Shown in pieces: positions 20,864-30,366 of a stretch of DNA of 64,000 nucleotides (within the stretch, counting starts at the first letter, position 1; the number at the start of each line of letters is the position of its first letter). A program made the position numbers and the translations under genes. The stretch is from Saccharothrix sp. GTDB taxonomy: Bacteria > Actinomycetota > Actinomycetes > Mycobacteriales > Pseudonocardiaceae. Below the pieces are notes generated by a model. It searched no databases. It worked only from the letters and a program-made list of their open reading frames with translations, and was not told the DNA's origin. Where the stretch lies: NCBI RefSeq assembly GCF_031180885.1, contig NZ_JAPSLK010000009.1, positions 10,115 through 74,114 of the forward strand. Direction: 5' to 3'.

Positions 20864-22126
20864 TCACCCCAGGTTCGTGAGCAGGCGGTCGGCGGCCTCG
20901 GTGCGGCCGGTGTCGGCGAGCAGGCCCGCCGGGGCCAGGACGTAGGAGCGGTCCACCGAGATGGCGGCCGACTTGAGGATCGGGCGCAGCACGGGGTCCT
21001 CGCGCAGCGTCCGGTCCACTTCGGACAGATCGGGCGCGTGGCGGAACACGCCGCCGGACAGCACCAGGCGGCCCGCGCCCTGCGGGCCCAGTTGGCCGTC
21101 GACCAGGCGCAGGTGCCGGCGGACGGCCAGGACCGCGGCCAGGGCGGCCAGGCGGAGGTCGACGGCGGGGTCCTCGGCCAGGTAGCGGACGTCCGCGGCC
21201 CGGCGGTCGGCTTCCGTCGCCAGGACGGCGGCTTCGGCCTTGTCGATCAGCTTCTCGGTCACCGCCTCGGTCACGACACCGGGCGCGGACCAGCGCATCC
21301 CCAGGTCGCCCTCGACGGTGCGGCGGTCCGGCGGAAGCGCCACGGTGCGCTCCTTGGTGTCCACAGTGGACACTGCCGAGTAGACGTCGGTTGTGGCGCC
21401 GCCCACATCCACCACCAGCACGGCGCCCTCACTGTCCTGTGTGGCCAGCCGAGACACGCCCTTCAGGACCGCGTCCGGCGTCACAGCCCGCACCAAGCGG
21501 CGGAAGCGCGGTCCCCGGGACAGGCCCTTGCCGCCGATCACGTGCCGCAGGAAGACCTCGCGGATCGCCGACCTGGCCGGGCCGGGGGCCAACTCGCCCA
21601 CGTCCGGCAGGACGTTGTCCGCCGCCACCACCGTGCGGCCGGCCAGGAGGTCCAGGGCTCGCGAGCGCGCCTCGACGTTGCCCGCCAGCACGATCGGGCA
21701 GGCCAGGCGGTTGCGGCCGATGCGGTCCGCGTTGTGCAGCAGCACCGACGTGTCGCCGCCGTCCGTGCCGCCGACCAGCAGCACCAGGTCCGGCTTCGCC
21801 GCGCGCAGCGCCCGCAGGCCGGCACCGTCCAGCAGCCCCGCCGAGACGTGCACCACGCGGGCACCCGCGGACAGCGCCACCCGGTACCCCGCCTCGGCGC
21901 TGACCAGCCGCTCCTGCCCCACCACCGCGAGCCGCAGCCCACCGCCCGCCGACGAGCAGGCCAGCACCTCGTCCGCACCGCCCAACTCGGCCGACACCGC
22001 GGCGACCCCGTCCAGCACCTCCGGCGGCGACGTCGGCCGCTGCGCGGTCCCGAGCAGGTCGCCGGTCGCCGACACCAGGGCGCCCTTGGTCCACGTCGAG
22101 CCCACGTCCAGGCAGAGCACGGTCAT
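20864..22126 (-). CDS. GlmL/MutL-family ATPase (glutamate mutase L-like)
   Basis: A 420-residue protein of the GlmL/MutL family, ASKHA-type ATPases associated with B12-dependent aminomutases. The N-terminus CLDVGSTWTKGALV is the phosphate-1 loop. VLVVDVGGATTDVYS is the phosphate-2 loop and LVLSGGVFRHAPD the adenosine-side motif. Length fits the family. No mutase subunits are nearby, so the partner is unknown; in actinobacteria such stand-alone copies are common (my recollection). Divergent to the permease gene with 80 bp between starts. It contains one of the TCCACWGTGGA motifs at 21360. Confidence 0.85.
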   Translation of the reverse strand: MTVLCLDVGSTWTKGALVSATGDLLGTAQRPTSPPEVLDGVAAVSAELGGADEVLACSSAGGGLRLAVVGQERLVSAEAGYRVALSAGARVVHVSAGLLDGAGLRALRAAKPDLVLLVGGTDGGDTSVLLHNADRIGRNRLACPIVLAGNVEARSRALDLLAGRTVVAADNVLPDVGELAPGPARSAIREVFLRHVIGGKGLSRGPRFRRLVRAVTPDAVLKGVSRLATQDSEGAVLVVDVGGATTDVYSAVSTVDTKERTVALPPDRRTVEGDLGMRWSAPGVVTEAVTEKLIDKAEAAVLATEADRRAADVRYLAEDPAVDLRLAALAAVLAVRRHLRLVDGQLGPQGAGRLVLSGGVFRHAPDLSEVDRTLREDPVLRPILKSAAISVDRSYVLAPAGLLADTGRTEAADRLLTNLG

Positions 22127-22206
22127 GTGGGGAAAGCTACCCGGTGACGGCCGGCATCCAGGCTGGTCCGCCGTCAGGACAACCCTCGACGAGGAGGAGA
22201 AGCACC

Positions 22207-23730
22207 GTGCCGGGGAACGGGCTTTGGCGCACCAAGTCGATCGAACAGTCGATCGCCGACACCGACGAGCCGGACACCAGGCTCCGCAAAGACCTCACCG
22301 CGTGGGACCTCACGGTGTTCGGCGTCGCCGTCGTCATCGGCGCGGGCATCTTCACGCTGACCGCCTCCACGGCGGGCAACCTCGCCGGGCCGTCGGTGTC
22401 GCTGGCGTTCGTGCTCGCCGCGGTGGCCTGCGCGCTGGCCGCGCTGTGCTACGCGGAGTTCGCGTCGACCGTGCCGGTGGCGGGCAGCGCGTACACGTTC
22501 TCGTACGCCACGTTCGGCGAGTTCATGGCGTGGATCATCGGCTGGGACCTGGTGCTGGAGTTCGCGGTCGGCGCGGCGGCGGTGGCCAAGGGGTGGTCGC
22601 TGTACCTCCAGACGGTGCTGGGGCAGCTGGGCCTGGACCTGAAGACGACCGCAGTCGTCGCCGGGTTCGAGGTCGACTGGGGCTCGCTGCTGCTGGTCAC
22701 CACGCTGATCGTGCTGCTGGTCGTGGGCACCAAGCTGTCCTCGCGGGTCAGCGCCGTGATCACCGCGGTGAAGGTCGCCGTGGTGCTGCTGGTGATCGTG
22801 CTGGGCATCGGCTACGTCAAGGCCGCGAACTACAGCCCGTACATCCCGCCCGCGCAGACCGGCGGGTCCACCGCGACCGGGTTGGAGCAGTCGCTGTTCT
22901 CGCTGCTCACCGGCTTCGAGGGCAGCACGTACGGCGTGCTGGGGCTGCTCGCGGCGGCGTCGCTGGTGTTCTTCGCGTTCATCGGCTTCGACGTGGTCGC
23001 CACCACCGCCGAGGAGACGAAGAACCCGCAGAAGGCGGTGCCGCGGGGCATCCTCGGGTCGCTGGCGATCGTGACCGTGCTGTACGTGGCGGTGTCGCTG
23101 GTGATCACCGGCATGCTGCCCTACGACCGGCTGAAGACCCAGCCGGACGGGTCCCGCGCGACCCTGGCCACGGCGTTCGCGGAGAACGGCGTGGACTGGG
23201 CGGCGACGGTCATCTCGGTCGGCGCGCTGGCCGGTCTGACGACGGTCGTGATGGTGCTGATGCTGGGCCAGTCGCGAGTGCTGTTCGCGATGTCCCGCGA
23301 CGGCCTGTTGCCGCGCGGCCTGGCGCGCACCGGCACGCACGGCACGCCGTACCGGATCACGGTCCTCATCGGCGTGCTGGTCGCGATCGCGGCGGGCTTC
23401 TTCCCGGCGGGCAAGCTGGAGGAGATGGTCAACGTCGGCACGCTGTTCGCGTTCGTGCTGGTGTCGGCGGGTGTCCTGGTGCTGCGCAAGACCCGCCCGG
23501 ACCTGCCGCGGGGCTTCCGGGTGCCGCTGGTGCCGTTGGTGCCTATCCTGTCGATCGCCGCGTGCGTGTGGCTGATGCTGAACCTGACCGCGTTGACGTG
23601 GGTCCGGTTCCTGGCGTGGATGGCGCTGGGCGTTCTCGTGTACTTCGTCTACAGCCGGCGGCACTCGTTGCTGGGCAAGGGGCACGGGGTCACCAACGTG
23701 CCCGTGGTGAAGCCGGACGAGGTGCCGTAG
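22207..23730 (+). CDS. APC-family cationic amino acid permease
   Basis: A 507-residue transporter with 12 or more predicted membrane segments. Hallmarks of the cationic amino acid transporter branch are DLTVFGVAVVIGAGIFTLT in TM1, the YAEFASTVPVAGSAYTFSY motif, FFAFIGFDVVATTAEETKNP, and RVLFAMSRDGLLP. It probably imports a basic amino acid. The GTG at 22207 is chosen because GAGGAGGAGAAG lies just before it; the frame opens earlier at 22144, without a ribosome site. Its place after sahH matches the Rv3253c position in mycobacteria. Confidence 0.92.
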   Translation: MPGNGLWRTKSIEQSIADTDEPDTRLRKDLTAWDLTVFGVAVVIGAGIFTLTASTAGNLAGPSVSLAFVLAAVACALAALCYAEFASTVPVAGSAYTFSYATFGEFMAWIIGWDLVLEFAVGAAAVAKGWSLYLQTVLGQLGLDLKTTAVVAGFEVDWGSLLLVTTLIVLLVVGTKLSSRVSAVITAVKVAVVLLVIVLGIGYVKAANYSPYIPPAQTGGSTATGLEQSLFSLLTGFEGSTYGVLGLLAAASLVFFAFIGFDVVATTAEETKNPQKAVPRGILGSLAIVTVLYVAVSLVITGMLPYDRLKTQPDGSRATLATAFAENGVDWAATVISVGALAGLTTVVMVLMLGQSRVLFAMSRDGLLPRGLARTGTHGTPYRITVLIGVLVAIAAGFFPAGKLEEMVNVGTLFAFVLVSAGVLVLRKTRPDLPRGFRVPLVPLVPILSIAACVWLMLNLTALTWVRFLAWMALGVLVYFVYSRRHSLLGKGHGVTNVPVVKPDEVP

Positions 23731-23741
23731 CGTCGATCGAC

Positions 23742-24884
23742 GTGACCGATCCGGTGCACAACGAGCTGTCCGGCGAGGCGACCACCGTCGTCCAGGCCGG
23801 CTCGATCACCGGGGGCGTTCACTTCGGTGTTCTTGGACGGCCCGCGCCCACCGCGCGTGGGATCGCGGAGTGGCATCCATTCGACCTGGATGTCCACCCG
23901 GCGATCACGGTGGGCGCGGGCCGTTTGCCTGATTTGCCGCCTTATGTGCGGCGTGCGCACGACGATGAGCTTGATGCGCTGTTGGCTGCTCGTCGGCCGG
24001 TGATGGTGGTGCTGACGGGTGAGTCGTCCACCGGCAAGACCCGGGCGTTGTACGAGGCGGTGCTGCGGCACTTCCCCGATTGGCCGGTGGTGTACCCGCG
24101 CACTGCCGAGGACCTGTTGGCGGTGGTGAGGGCCGGGGTCGGGCCGGTGTGGTGTTGTGGCTGAACGAGACCCAGGACCACCTGACGGGCTCGCGGAACG
24201 CCTGGCCGAAGCGGGCAACATCTTGATGCTCCGCCGGCTCGCCGCGACCGGCTCGCTCCAAGCCGTGTGAGGCTCGCCGAGCAGGAACTCGCTGCGGGCC
24301 GGGTGGCGGCGGGTGTGGCTGAAGTCGACAAGCTTCGCGTGCCGGACGTCGTTCCCTCGCGACGACTCCTGGCACTCCTGCTCGCCGCCGGCCAGGAGGA
24401 CCGCGCACGCACCCTCGCGTCCCAGTCGGGAGCCGGTGTCGAACGGCTGGCAACGGCCCTGGTCGACGTCGACCGGCGGGCGGAGGCGATCGACCTGCTG
24501 CGCCACCACCTCGACGGCCTGGGGCGGGAAGCGGCCTGGGAGGAGTTCAACCTGTACATGCTGCTCGCCGACCTGCTCGTCGACGCCGGTCGCGGAGCCG
24601 AGGCGCTCGCGCTGTGCCGGTCGTCCGAGTACTGGCCGGAGAGGTGGGTGGCCACGCGACTGGCTCGCGCGGGCAACCTCGCCAGGCTGCGGGCGATGGC
24701 CGACGTCGGGCTCATACCCGCCCAAAGGGAACTGGCCGCGCTCCTCGCGGAACGCGGCCAGTTCGCCGAACTCGAAGACCGGACCCGCCGAGGCGACGAG
24801 TACGCCGCAAAGCAGCTCGTCGTCCTCGGCCGCACGGACCTCTACGAAGTCGCCAGCGACCGGTCCAGGTCCGGCTCCAAGTAG
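23742..24884 (+). pseudogene. Decayed P-loop protein with helical repeats
   Basis: Remains of one larger gene in several frames. 23742-24164 encodes an N-terminal VHNELSGEATTVVQAGSITG type leader, a linker, and a P-loop GESSTGKTRAL. After a two-base expansion near 24149, VLWLNETQDHLT continues in another frame. A junction near 24187 jumps to a third frame with LAERLAEAGNILMLRRLAA. A second two-base expansion at 24265 leads to 24267-24884, whose product has repeated LA/AE-rich helices typical of C-terminal tandem repeats. Intact relatives in actinobacteria are large NTPase-repeat proteins (family knowledge). The 3' end overlaps the convergent CDF gene by 43 bp. Confidence 0.8.
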
Positions 24885-25762
24885 ATCAACCGGGCCGCCG
24901 GGACCTTGTTCCGCACCCGCTGCTCCGCCGAGTCGATGGCCTCCGCCACCTCCGCCACCGTCAAGCCCGGGTTCAGCGCGATCTTCGCCGCCACCAGCAG
25001 CTCGTCCGGCCCGATGTACTGCGTCCGGATGTGGATGACGCGCTGGACCTTGCCCGCCGCCAGCTCGTCCACGATCACGTCCAGCTCCGCCGGAGCCGCA
25101 CCCTCGCCGATGAGCAGCGACTTCATCTCCACGATCAGGATGATCGCGATCACGCCCAGCAGCACGCCGATGCAGATGGTGCCCACGGCGTCCCACACCG
25201 GGTCGCCGGTGATCATCGACAGCCCCACGCCGAACAGCGCCAGCACCAGGCCGACCAGCGCGCCCAAGTCCTCCAGGAGCACCACGGGCAGCTCGGGGAC
25301 CTTCGACTGGCGGATGAACTGCCACCACGTCGCGTCGCCCTTGATGAGCTTCGACTCCACGATCGCCGTGCGGAAGCTGTAGGTCTCCAGGCCGATCGCG
25401 ACCACCAGGATGCCCACCGCGACCCACGGCGACGACAGCGGCTCGTGGGCCTCCAGCTTGTGGATGCCCTCGTACAGCGCGAACACCGAGCCGAGGCTGA
25501 ACAGCAGCAGCGCCACGACGAACGAGTAGAAGTACCGGTCCCGACCGAAGCCGAACGGGTGGTTCAGCGTGGCCTTGCGCTGGGACGTCTTCTGCCCCAG
25601 CAGCAACAGGCCCTGGTTCGACGTGTCGGCCACCGAGTGCACCGCCTCGGCGAGCATCGACGACGACCCGGTGATCAGGAAGCCGACGAACTTGGCCAAC
25701 GCGATCCCGGCGTTGGCCACCAACGCGGCGATGATCGCCCTGGTACCGCCTCCTGCTGACAC
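24842..25762 (-). CDS. Cation diffusion facilitator transporter
   Basis: A 306-residue CDF-family metal exporter. Six membrane segments are expected. TM2 has the HSVADTSNQG metal site (family HxxxD), and the TM5 region has VLLEDLGALVGL. The C-terminal cytoplasmic domain has VQRVIHIRTQYIGPDELLVAAKI, with few of the His residues seen in zinc exporters. The GTG at 25762 with GAGGGAG five bases upstream is preferred over an upstream TTG. It follows manA on the same strand after 57 bp and may be co-transcribed. The metal cannot be named from sequence. Confidence 0.88.
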   Translation of the reverse strand: MSAGGGTRAIIAALVANAGIALAKFVGFLITGSSSMLAEAVHSVADTSNQGLLLLGQKTSQRKATLNHPFGFGRDRYFYSFVVALLLFSLGSVFALYEGIHKLEAHEPLSSPWVAVGILVVAIGLETYSFRTAIVESKLIKGDATWWQFIRQSKVPELPVVLLEDLGALVGLVLALFGVGLSMITGDPVWDAVGTICIGVLLGVIAIILIVEMKSLLIGEGAAPAELDVIVDELAAGKVQRVIHIRTQYIGPDELLVAAKIALNPGLTVAEVAEAIDSAEQRVRNKVPAARLIYLEPDLDRSLATS

Positions 25763-25819
25763 GGTTGCTCCCTCACCCAAAACGTCCGGTTTGCCGCTGT
25801 CGACCCTAGTGCCGAGACC

Positions 25820-27028
25820 TTAGTCGCTGCCTGCGGTTGCCCGGAAAAGCCGGGTGGGCGCGTCGGCCGTGACGACCACCGCGGGGTCCGCCGCGGGCAC
25901 CCACACCGACTGGCCGCGCGAGACCTCCAGGACCTGGCCGCCGCAGTCCAGCTTCGCGCGTCCCTGCGTCACCAGCAGGATCTGCGGACCGTGGTGGTTG
26001 ACCCGGGTCTCGCCGCCGGCGGCCAGCTCCAGGCGGGACAGCTCGAACTCGGGGCTGGGCGTCCGGTACGTCCACACGCCGGGCTGGGTCTCCTCGCCCG
26101 CCAGCACCGCCATGTCGCCGCACGTGAAGTCCAGCACCCGCATCAGCTCGGGCACGTCCACGTGCTTGGGCGTCAGGCCGCAGCGCAGCACGTTGTCCGA
26201 GTTGGCCAGGATCTCCACGCCGGTGCCGTGCAGGTAGGCGTGCAGGTTGCCGGCTGGCAGGTGGATCGCCTCGCCGGGCTTGAGCACCAGCCGGTTGAGC
26301 AGCATCGCGGCCAGCACGCCCGCGTCACCGGGGTACGCCTCGCCCAGCTCCAGGATGGTGCGGCACTCCAGGTCGAACTCGCCGCGCTCCTTCACGTGCA
26401 GCACGCACGCGTCCAGCACCTGCGGCAGCAGGGCGTCCAGCGCCGGCTGCGGCAGGGTGATGAGCGTGGTGAACAGGGCGCGCAGGCCGTCCTCGTCCGG
26501 CTGCGCGGCCAGCAGCTCGGTGTACGGGGTCAGGTCGGGCGCCTCCAGCGACCGCAGCAGCGCCACCGTCCGCTCCGGCGCCCGGAACCCGGCCAGCGCG
26601 TGGAACTCGGTCAGCGCGCAGATCAGCTCCGGCTTGGCCGACGGGTCCTTGTAGTTGCGCACCGACGACTCGATCGGCACGCCGCTCTTCTCCTCCAGCG
26701 CGAACCCCAGCGCGGCCTGCTCGGCCGACGGGTGCGCCTGCAGGCTCAGCGGTTCGTCGGCGGCCAGCACCTTGAGCAGGAACGGCAGCCGGCTGCCCCA
26801 CCGCTCGGCACAGCGCGGCCCGAGTTGGGCGTCCGGCTCCTCGGCGAGCAGGTCGAGCAGCGAGCGCTCGCCGTCGGGCCGCAGCACCCGGGACGGGTCG
26901 CCGGGGTGGGCTCCCATCCACAGCTCGGCCTCCGGGTGCGGCGCGGGCACCTCCCTCCCGAGCAGCTCGGCGATGGCGGTACGCGAACCCCACGCGTACG
27001 CCCGCACCGCGTTGTGCAGCAGTTCCAC
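25820..27028 (-). CDS. manA: Mannose-6-phosphate isomerase, class I
   Basis: A 402-residue zinc enzyme linking fructose-6-P and mannose-6-P, feeding GDP-mannose synthesis. Metal ligands are visible in SLQAHPS (Gln and His), KPELICAL (Glu) and AGNLHAYLHGTGVEI (His). The GTG start at 27028 follows GAGGGG by eight bases. It is the last of a tight minus-strand run manB, Trm112-like, TobH-like, manA with gaps of 12 bp or less. Confidence 0.95.
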   Translation of the reverse strand: MELLHNAVRAYAWGSRTAIAELLGREVPAPHPEAELWMGAHPGDPSRVLRPDGERSLLDLLAEEPDAQLGPRCAERWGSRLPFLLKVLAADEPLSLQAHPSAEQAALGFALEEKSGVPIESSVRNYKDPSAKPELICALTEFHALAGFRAPERTVALLRSLEAPDLTPYTELLAAQPDEDGLRALFTTLITLPQPALDALLPQVLDACVLHVKERGEFDLECRTILELGEAYPGDAGVLAAMLLNRLVLKPGEAIHLPAGNLHAYLHGTGVEILANSDNVLRCGLTPKHVDVPELMRVLDFTCGDMAVLAGEETQPGVWTYRTPSPEFELSRLELAAGGETRVNHHGPQILLVTQGRAKLDCGGQVLEVSRGQSVWVPAADPAVVVTADAPTRLFRATAGSD

Positions 27029-27040
27029 AGCGAAATCCCC

Positions 27041-28117
27041 TCACACGGCCGGCGCGTACAGCCCCGGGCCACCCAGCGTCCCCGCCGCGAGCCCCAGGTA
27101 CAGCGCGGCCAGTTCGAACCGCAGGGCGAGCAGCGCGGAGCACACCGCGTCGCCGCCGGTCACTTCCTCGGCCGGTTCGAGCACGTCGGCTCCCGGCAAG
27201 GTGTCCTGCGCGGAGCGCCGCGCGACCTCGGCCGCCCGGCCCTGGCGCACGGCCAGCAGCAGCACCCGCACCAGGCCGTCGGACTCGTCCTCCGGGTCGG
27301 CGAAGATGTCCGCGCCGGAGGTGCCGTGCACGGCCCGGCGGTGCAGCACCGACCTGGTCAGCGCCTGCGGGTAGCCCGCCACGTCGCTCACCAGGCCCGC
27401 GTAGCAGGCCAGCACGCCCGCCCCGTGCGCCGCGACGGCCGTCGCCGGCTCGTCCAGCCCCCACAGCAGCGGGGTGCGGTCGGCGACGCGCAGCGCGAGC
27501 GTCTTGGCCGGGTTGACGAACGACTCGTGCATCGGGTGGTCGCGTTCGGCCTCCCGGTCCAACTCGTCGGCCACCAATTCGATGTCGACGTCGAGCAGCT
27601 TGAGCGCGTTGAGCGCCACCACCCACGCGGCGAACGCCCGCGCGAACCCGAAGCCCTGCGGCACCGGCACGCGGGGCGGGATGAGCAGCGCGTGACCCGC
27701 CGCCGACGCGGCCACCGGGCCGTCCGGCTCGGCGGTCAGCAGCACCCGCGCGCCCCGCCTCCCCGCCCGGTCGACGGCCTCGGCCAGCACCACGTCACCG
27801 GGGTCCTCGGTGTGCGCGAGGACCACGTCCAGCGCGCCCACCCAGGTCGGGACGTCCTCGGCGACCACGACCGGCACCGGGCACGCGGGCCCGAGCAGCG
27901 CGGTCACCAGCTTCGCCACGGCGGCCGCGACACCCGGCCGGGTCACCAGCACCAGGGCGCGCGGGCGTTCGGCGAACACCCGCCGCACACCCAGCTCCTC
28001 CGCCGCCTCGGCGGTGGCCCGGACCTGCGCGCCCGCCCGCGCGGCGGCGCGGAGCAGACCGCTCGTGTCGACGTCGGCGAGCCGGGCCTGGTCGTCGAGG
28101 AGGCTGTCGTCGAGCAC
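27041..28117 (-). CDS. TobH-like SIS-domain protein
   Basis: A 358-residue protein with a sugar-isomerase (SIS)-type fold related to bifunctional phosphoglucose/phosphomannose isomerases and to TobH. It has VLVTRPGVAAAVAKLVTALL, the Rossmann-like ALDVVLAHTEDPGD, and a C-terminal helical region with HPMHESFVNPAKTLALRVADRTPLLW. Catalytic residues of true isomerases are not evident to me. GTG start at 28117, four bp after the Trm112-like stop. Rv3256c occupies the same place between manA and manB. Role unknown; a sugar-phosphate-binding partner is plausible. Confidence 0.82.
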   Translation of the reverse strand: MLDDSLLDDQARLADVDTSGLLRAAARAGAQVRATAEAAEELGVRRVFAERPRALVLVTRPGVAAAVAKLVTALLGPACPVPVVVAEDVPTWVGALDVVLAHTEDPGDVVLAEAVDRAGRRGARVLLTAEPDGPVAASAAGHALLIPPRVPVPQGFGFARAFAAWVVALNALKLLDVDIELVADELDREAERDHPMHESFVNPAKTLALRVADRTPLLWGLDEPATAVAAHGAGVLACYAGLVSDVAGYPQALTRSVLHRRAVHGTSGADIFADPEDESDGLVRVLLLAVRQGRAAEVARRSAQDTLPGADVLEPAEEVTGGDAVCSALLALRFELAALYLGLAAGTLGGPGLYAPAV

Positions 28118-28121
28118 CCGA

Positions 28122-28328
28122 TCACCCCGCCGACGGCTCGACAGCCTCGTCGAGCAGCAGCACCGGGATGCCGTCCCGGACCGGGAAGGACCGGCCGCAC
28201 GACGTGCAGGTCAGGAAGTCGGCCTGCGGGTCGTCGGCGGTGCCCGGCTTGAGCGGCGCGTGGTCCGGGCCCGGACAGGCCAGGATCTCCAGCAGCTGGG
28301 GGTCGAGTTGGACGGCCACGGCTGTCAT
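28122..28328 (-). CDS. Trm112-family zinc-ribbon protein
   Basis: A 68-residue protein of the Trm112/YcaR type. It has LLEILACPGPDHAPLK, then LTCTSCGRSFPVRDGIPVLL, the family signature ending in the RDGIPVL loop. One Cys of the first knuckle (CP.G rather than CP.C) is missing, so zinc binding may be incomplete. The ATG overlaps the manB stop as ATGA. Trm112 proteins in other organisms activate methyltransferases; here the role is open. Confidence 0.88.
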   Translation of the reverse strand: MTAVAVQLDPQLLEILACPGPDHAPLKPGTADDPQADFLTCTSCGRSFPVRDGIPVLLLDEAVEPSAG

Positions 28329-29677
28329 CCCCTCACGATCGCCAGGACCTCGTCGCGCAGCGCGGCGACGGAGGCCGCGTCGGCGGCTTCGACGTTGAGC
28401 CGCAGCAGCGGCTCGGTGTTGGAGGCCCGCAGGTTGAACCACGAGCCGTCGGGCAGGCCGACCGTGAGACCGTCCAGCTCGTCCAGCGTGACGCCCTCAC
28501 GCGCGCCGAACTCCGCCTTGATGGCTGCCAGCCTGCCCGCCTGGTCGGCCACCGTCGAGTTGATCTCGCCGGAGGCCGCGTAGCGCTCGTAGTCGGCGGT
28601 CAGCGCGGACAGCGGGCCGTCCTGCTCGCCGAGCGCGGCCAGCACGTGCAGGGCGGCCAGCATGCCGGTGTCGGCGCGCCAGAAGTCGCGGAAGTAGTAG
28701 TGGGCGGAGTGCTCGCCGCCGAAGATCGCGCCGGTGCGGGCCATCTCCTCCTTGATGAAGGAGTGGCCGACGCGGGTGCGGACGGGCGTGCCGCCGTGCT
28801 CGCGCACGATCTCGGGGACCGCGTGCGAGGTGATCAGGTTGTGGATGATCGTGCCGCCCGGGTCCTTGGCCAGCTCGCGCACCGCGACCAGGGCGGTGAT
28901 GGCGCTCGGGGACACCGGCTCGCCGCGCTCGTCCACCACGAAGCAGCGGTCGGCGTCGCCGTCGAACGCGACACCCGCGTCCGCGCCCTCCTCCTTCACC
29001 CGGGCCTGGAGGTCCACGATGTTCTTCGGGTCCAGTGGGTTGGCCTCGTGGTTGGGGAAGCTGCCGTCCAGCTCGAAGTACATCGGGACGACCTCGATGG
29101 GCAGGCCCTCGAAGACCTTGGGGACGGTGTGGCCGCCCATGCCGTTGCCCGCGTCCACGACGATCTTCAACGGCCGGGAGCCGGAGAGGTCGACCAGTTC
29201 GTGCAGGTAGGCGGCGTACTCGGTGAGCATGTCCCGCTCGGACAGGGTGCCCGGGGTCACGCCCTCGGCGTCCGCGACGCCCTGCTCCACGTCGGCGCGG
29301 ATCTGCGCGAGCCCGGAGTCCTGGCCGACCGGCGCGGCGCCCGCGCGGCACAGCTTGATGCCGTTGTACTGGGCCGGGTTGTGGCTGGCGGTGAACATCG
29401 CGCCGGGCAGGTCGAGCTTGCCGGAGGCGAAGTACAGCATGTCCGTGCTGGCCAGGCCGATGCTGATGACGTCGACGCCCTGGGCGGTGACGCCCTCGGC
29501 GAAGGCGGCGGCCAGCCCCGGCGAGGACTCGCGCATGTCGTGGCCGATGACCACGGCCGGTCCGCCGACCAGCCGCGCGAAGGCCGCGCCGAACTCGCGG
29601 ACGACGTCCGCGTCCAGCTGTTCGCCTACGACACCGCGGATGTCGTAGGCCTTGACGATGCCGGACAGATCGCGCAC
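28325..29677 (-). CDS. manB: Phosphomannomutase
   Basis: A 450-residue alpha-D-phosphohexomutase converting mannose-6-P to mannose-1-P. It has the active serine in TASHNPAQYNGIK, metal loop DGDADRC, sugar loop GGEHSAHYYF and phosphate loop RASNTEP. GTG at 29677 has GGGAG seven bases upstream; a GTG at 29683 is also in frame but too close to it. First gene of the minus-strand mannose operon. Confidence 0.95.
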   Translation of the reverse strand: MRDLSGIVKAYDIRGVVGEQLDADVVREFGAAFARLVGGPAVVIGHDMRESSPGLAAAFAEGVTAQGVDVISIGLASTDMLYFASGKLDLPGAMFTASHNPAQYNGIKLCRAGAAPVGQDSGLAQIRADVEQGVADAEGVTPGTLSERDMLTEYAAYLHELVDLSGSRPLKIVVDAGNGMGGHTVPKVFEGLPIEVVPMYFELDGSFPNHEANPLDPKNIVDLQARVKEEGADAGVAFDGDADRCFVVDERGEPVSPSAITALVAVRELAKDPGGTIIHNLITSHAVPEIVREHGGTPVRTRVGHSFIKEEMARTGAIFGGEHSAHYYFRDFWRADTGMLAALHVLAALGEQDGPLSALTADYERYAASGEINSTVADQAGRLAAIKAEFGAREGVTLDELDGLTVGLPDGSWFNLRASNTEPLLRLNVEAADAASVAALRDEVLAIVRG

Positions 29678-29756
29678 AGCCACACTCCCGGTTCGGCTCT
29701 TGACGTGGGCGTGCCGAAGCCTACCGGCGCTGACGTCAGAGCTGTGTCGGGTCCGT

Positions 29757-30116
29757 TCAGTCTTCGTTAGGATCGGGCAGAACCCGCAGGTGACCTCGCC
29801 GGATCGTGCCCGCGGGCACCTCCGGGGCCTCCACCGGCCGATCCGCCCGGCCCGCTTCGCGCACGGCCTCGGCGAGCGCCGTCAGGTCGTCCACGGTGGG
29901 TTCGGGTGCCACGAACTGCCCCTGGTGCCGGACGACCTCCCAGCCGCGCGGCGCGGTGAGGCGCAGGGCGTGTTCTTCGCAGAGGTCGTAGCTGTGCGGC
30001 TCGGAGTAGGTGGCTAGGGGTCCGACGACCGCCGTGGAGTCCGCGTAGGCGTACGTGAGCGTGGCGACTGCCGGGTTCGCGCACCCGGTTCGCGAGCACC
30101 GTCTCACGCTCCGCAC
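29757..30116 (-). CDS. DUF3499 family protein
   Basis: A 119-residue actinobacterial protein (Rv3258c type). N-terminal CSRTGCANPAVATLTYAYADS and the later DLCEEHALRLTAPRGW form a Cys2-CysHis zinc-binding-like pattern. The C-terminus is acidic. GTG start at 30116. It is divergent from the DUF1025 gene, and the 250-bp gap between them shows no further gene. Function unknown. Confidence 0.88.
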   Translation of the reverse strand: MRSVRRCSRTGCANPAVATLTYAYADSTAVVGPLATYSEPHSYDLCEEHALRLTAPRGWEVVRHQGQFVAPEPTVDDLTALAEAVREAGRADRPVEAPEVPAGTIRRGHLRVLPDPNED

Positions 30117-30366
30117 GGCGGGGACGATATCGCGTCCGGGCGCAGGTGTGTTGGATTGCCCTCAGCGCGTCGGTGGACTTGGCCAAGTCGGTGTTGGATG
30201 GCGCCGCCTTCGGCGTCGCGCTGAGGTCGCCCGAAAGTCGGCCCATCACCCGGCCTCCACCCCGGTCAAAGGGCATGACCGGGCTGGAGACCGGACGACA
30301 GACCGACGCGACCTCAGGTCGAGGGCGGCCCCCTCGGTCGGGGGAACTAACCTGTACGCCGTGGTG

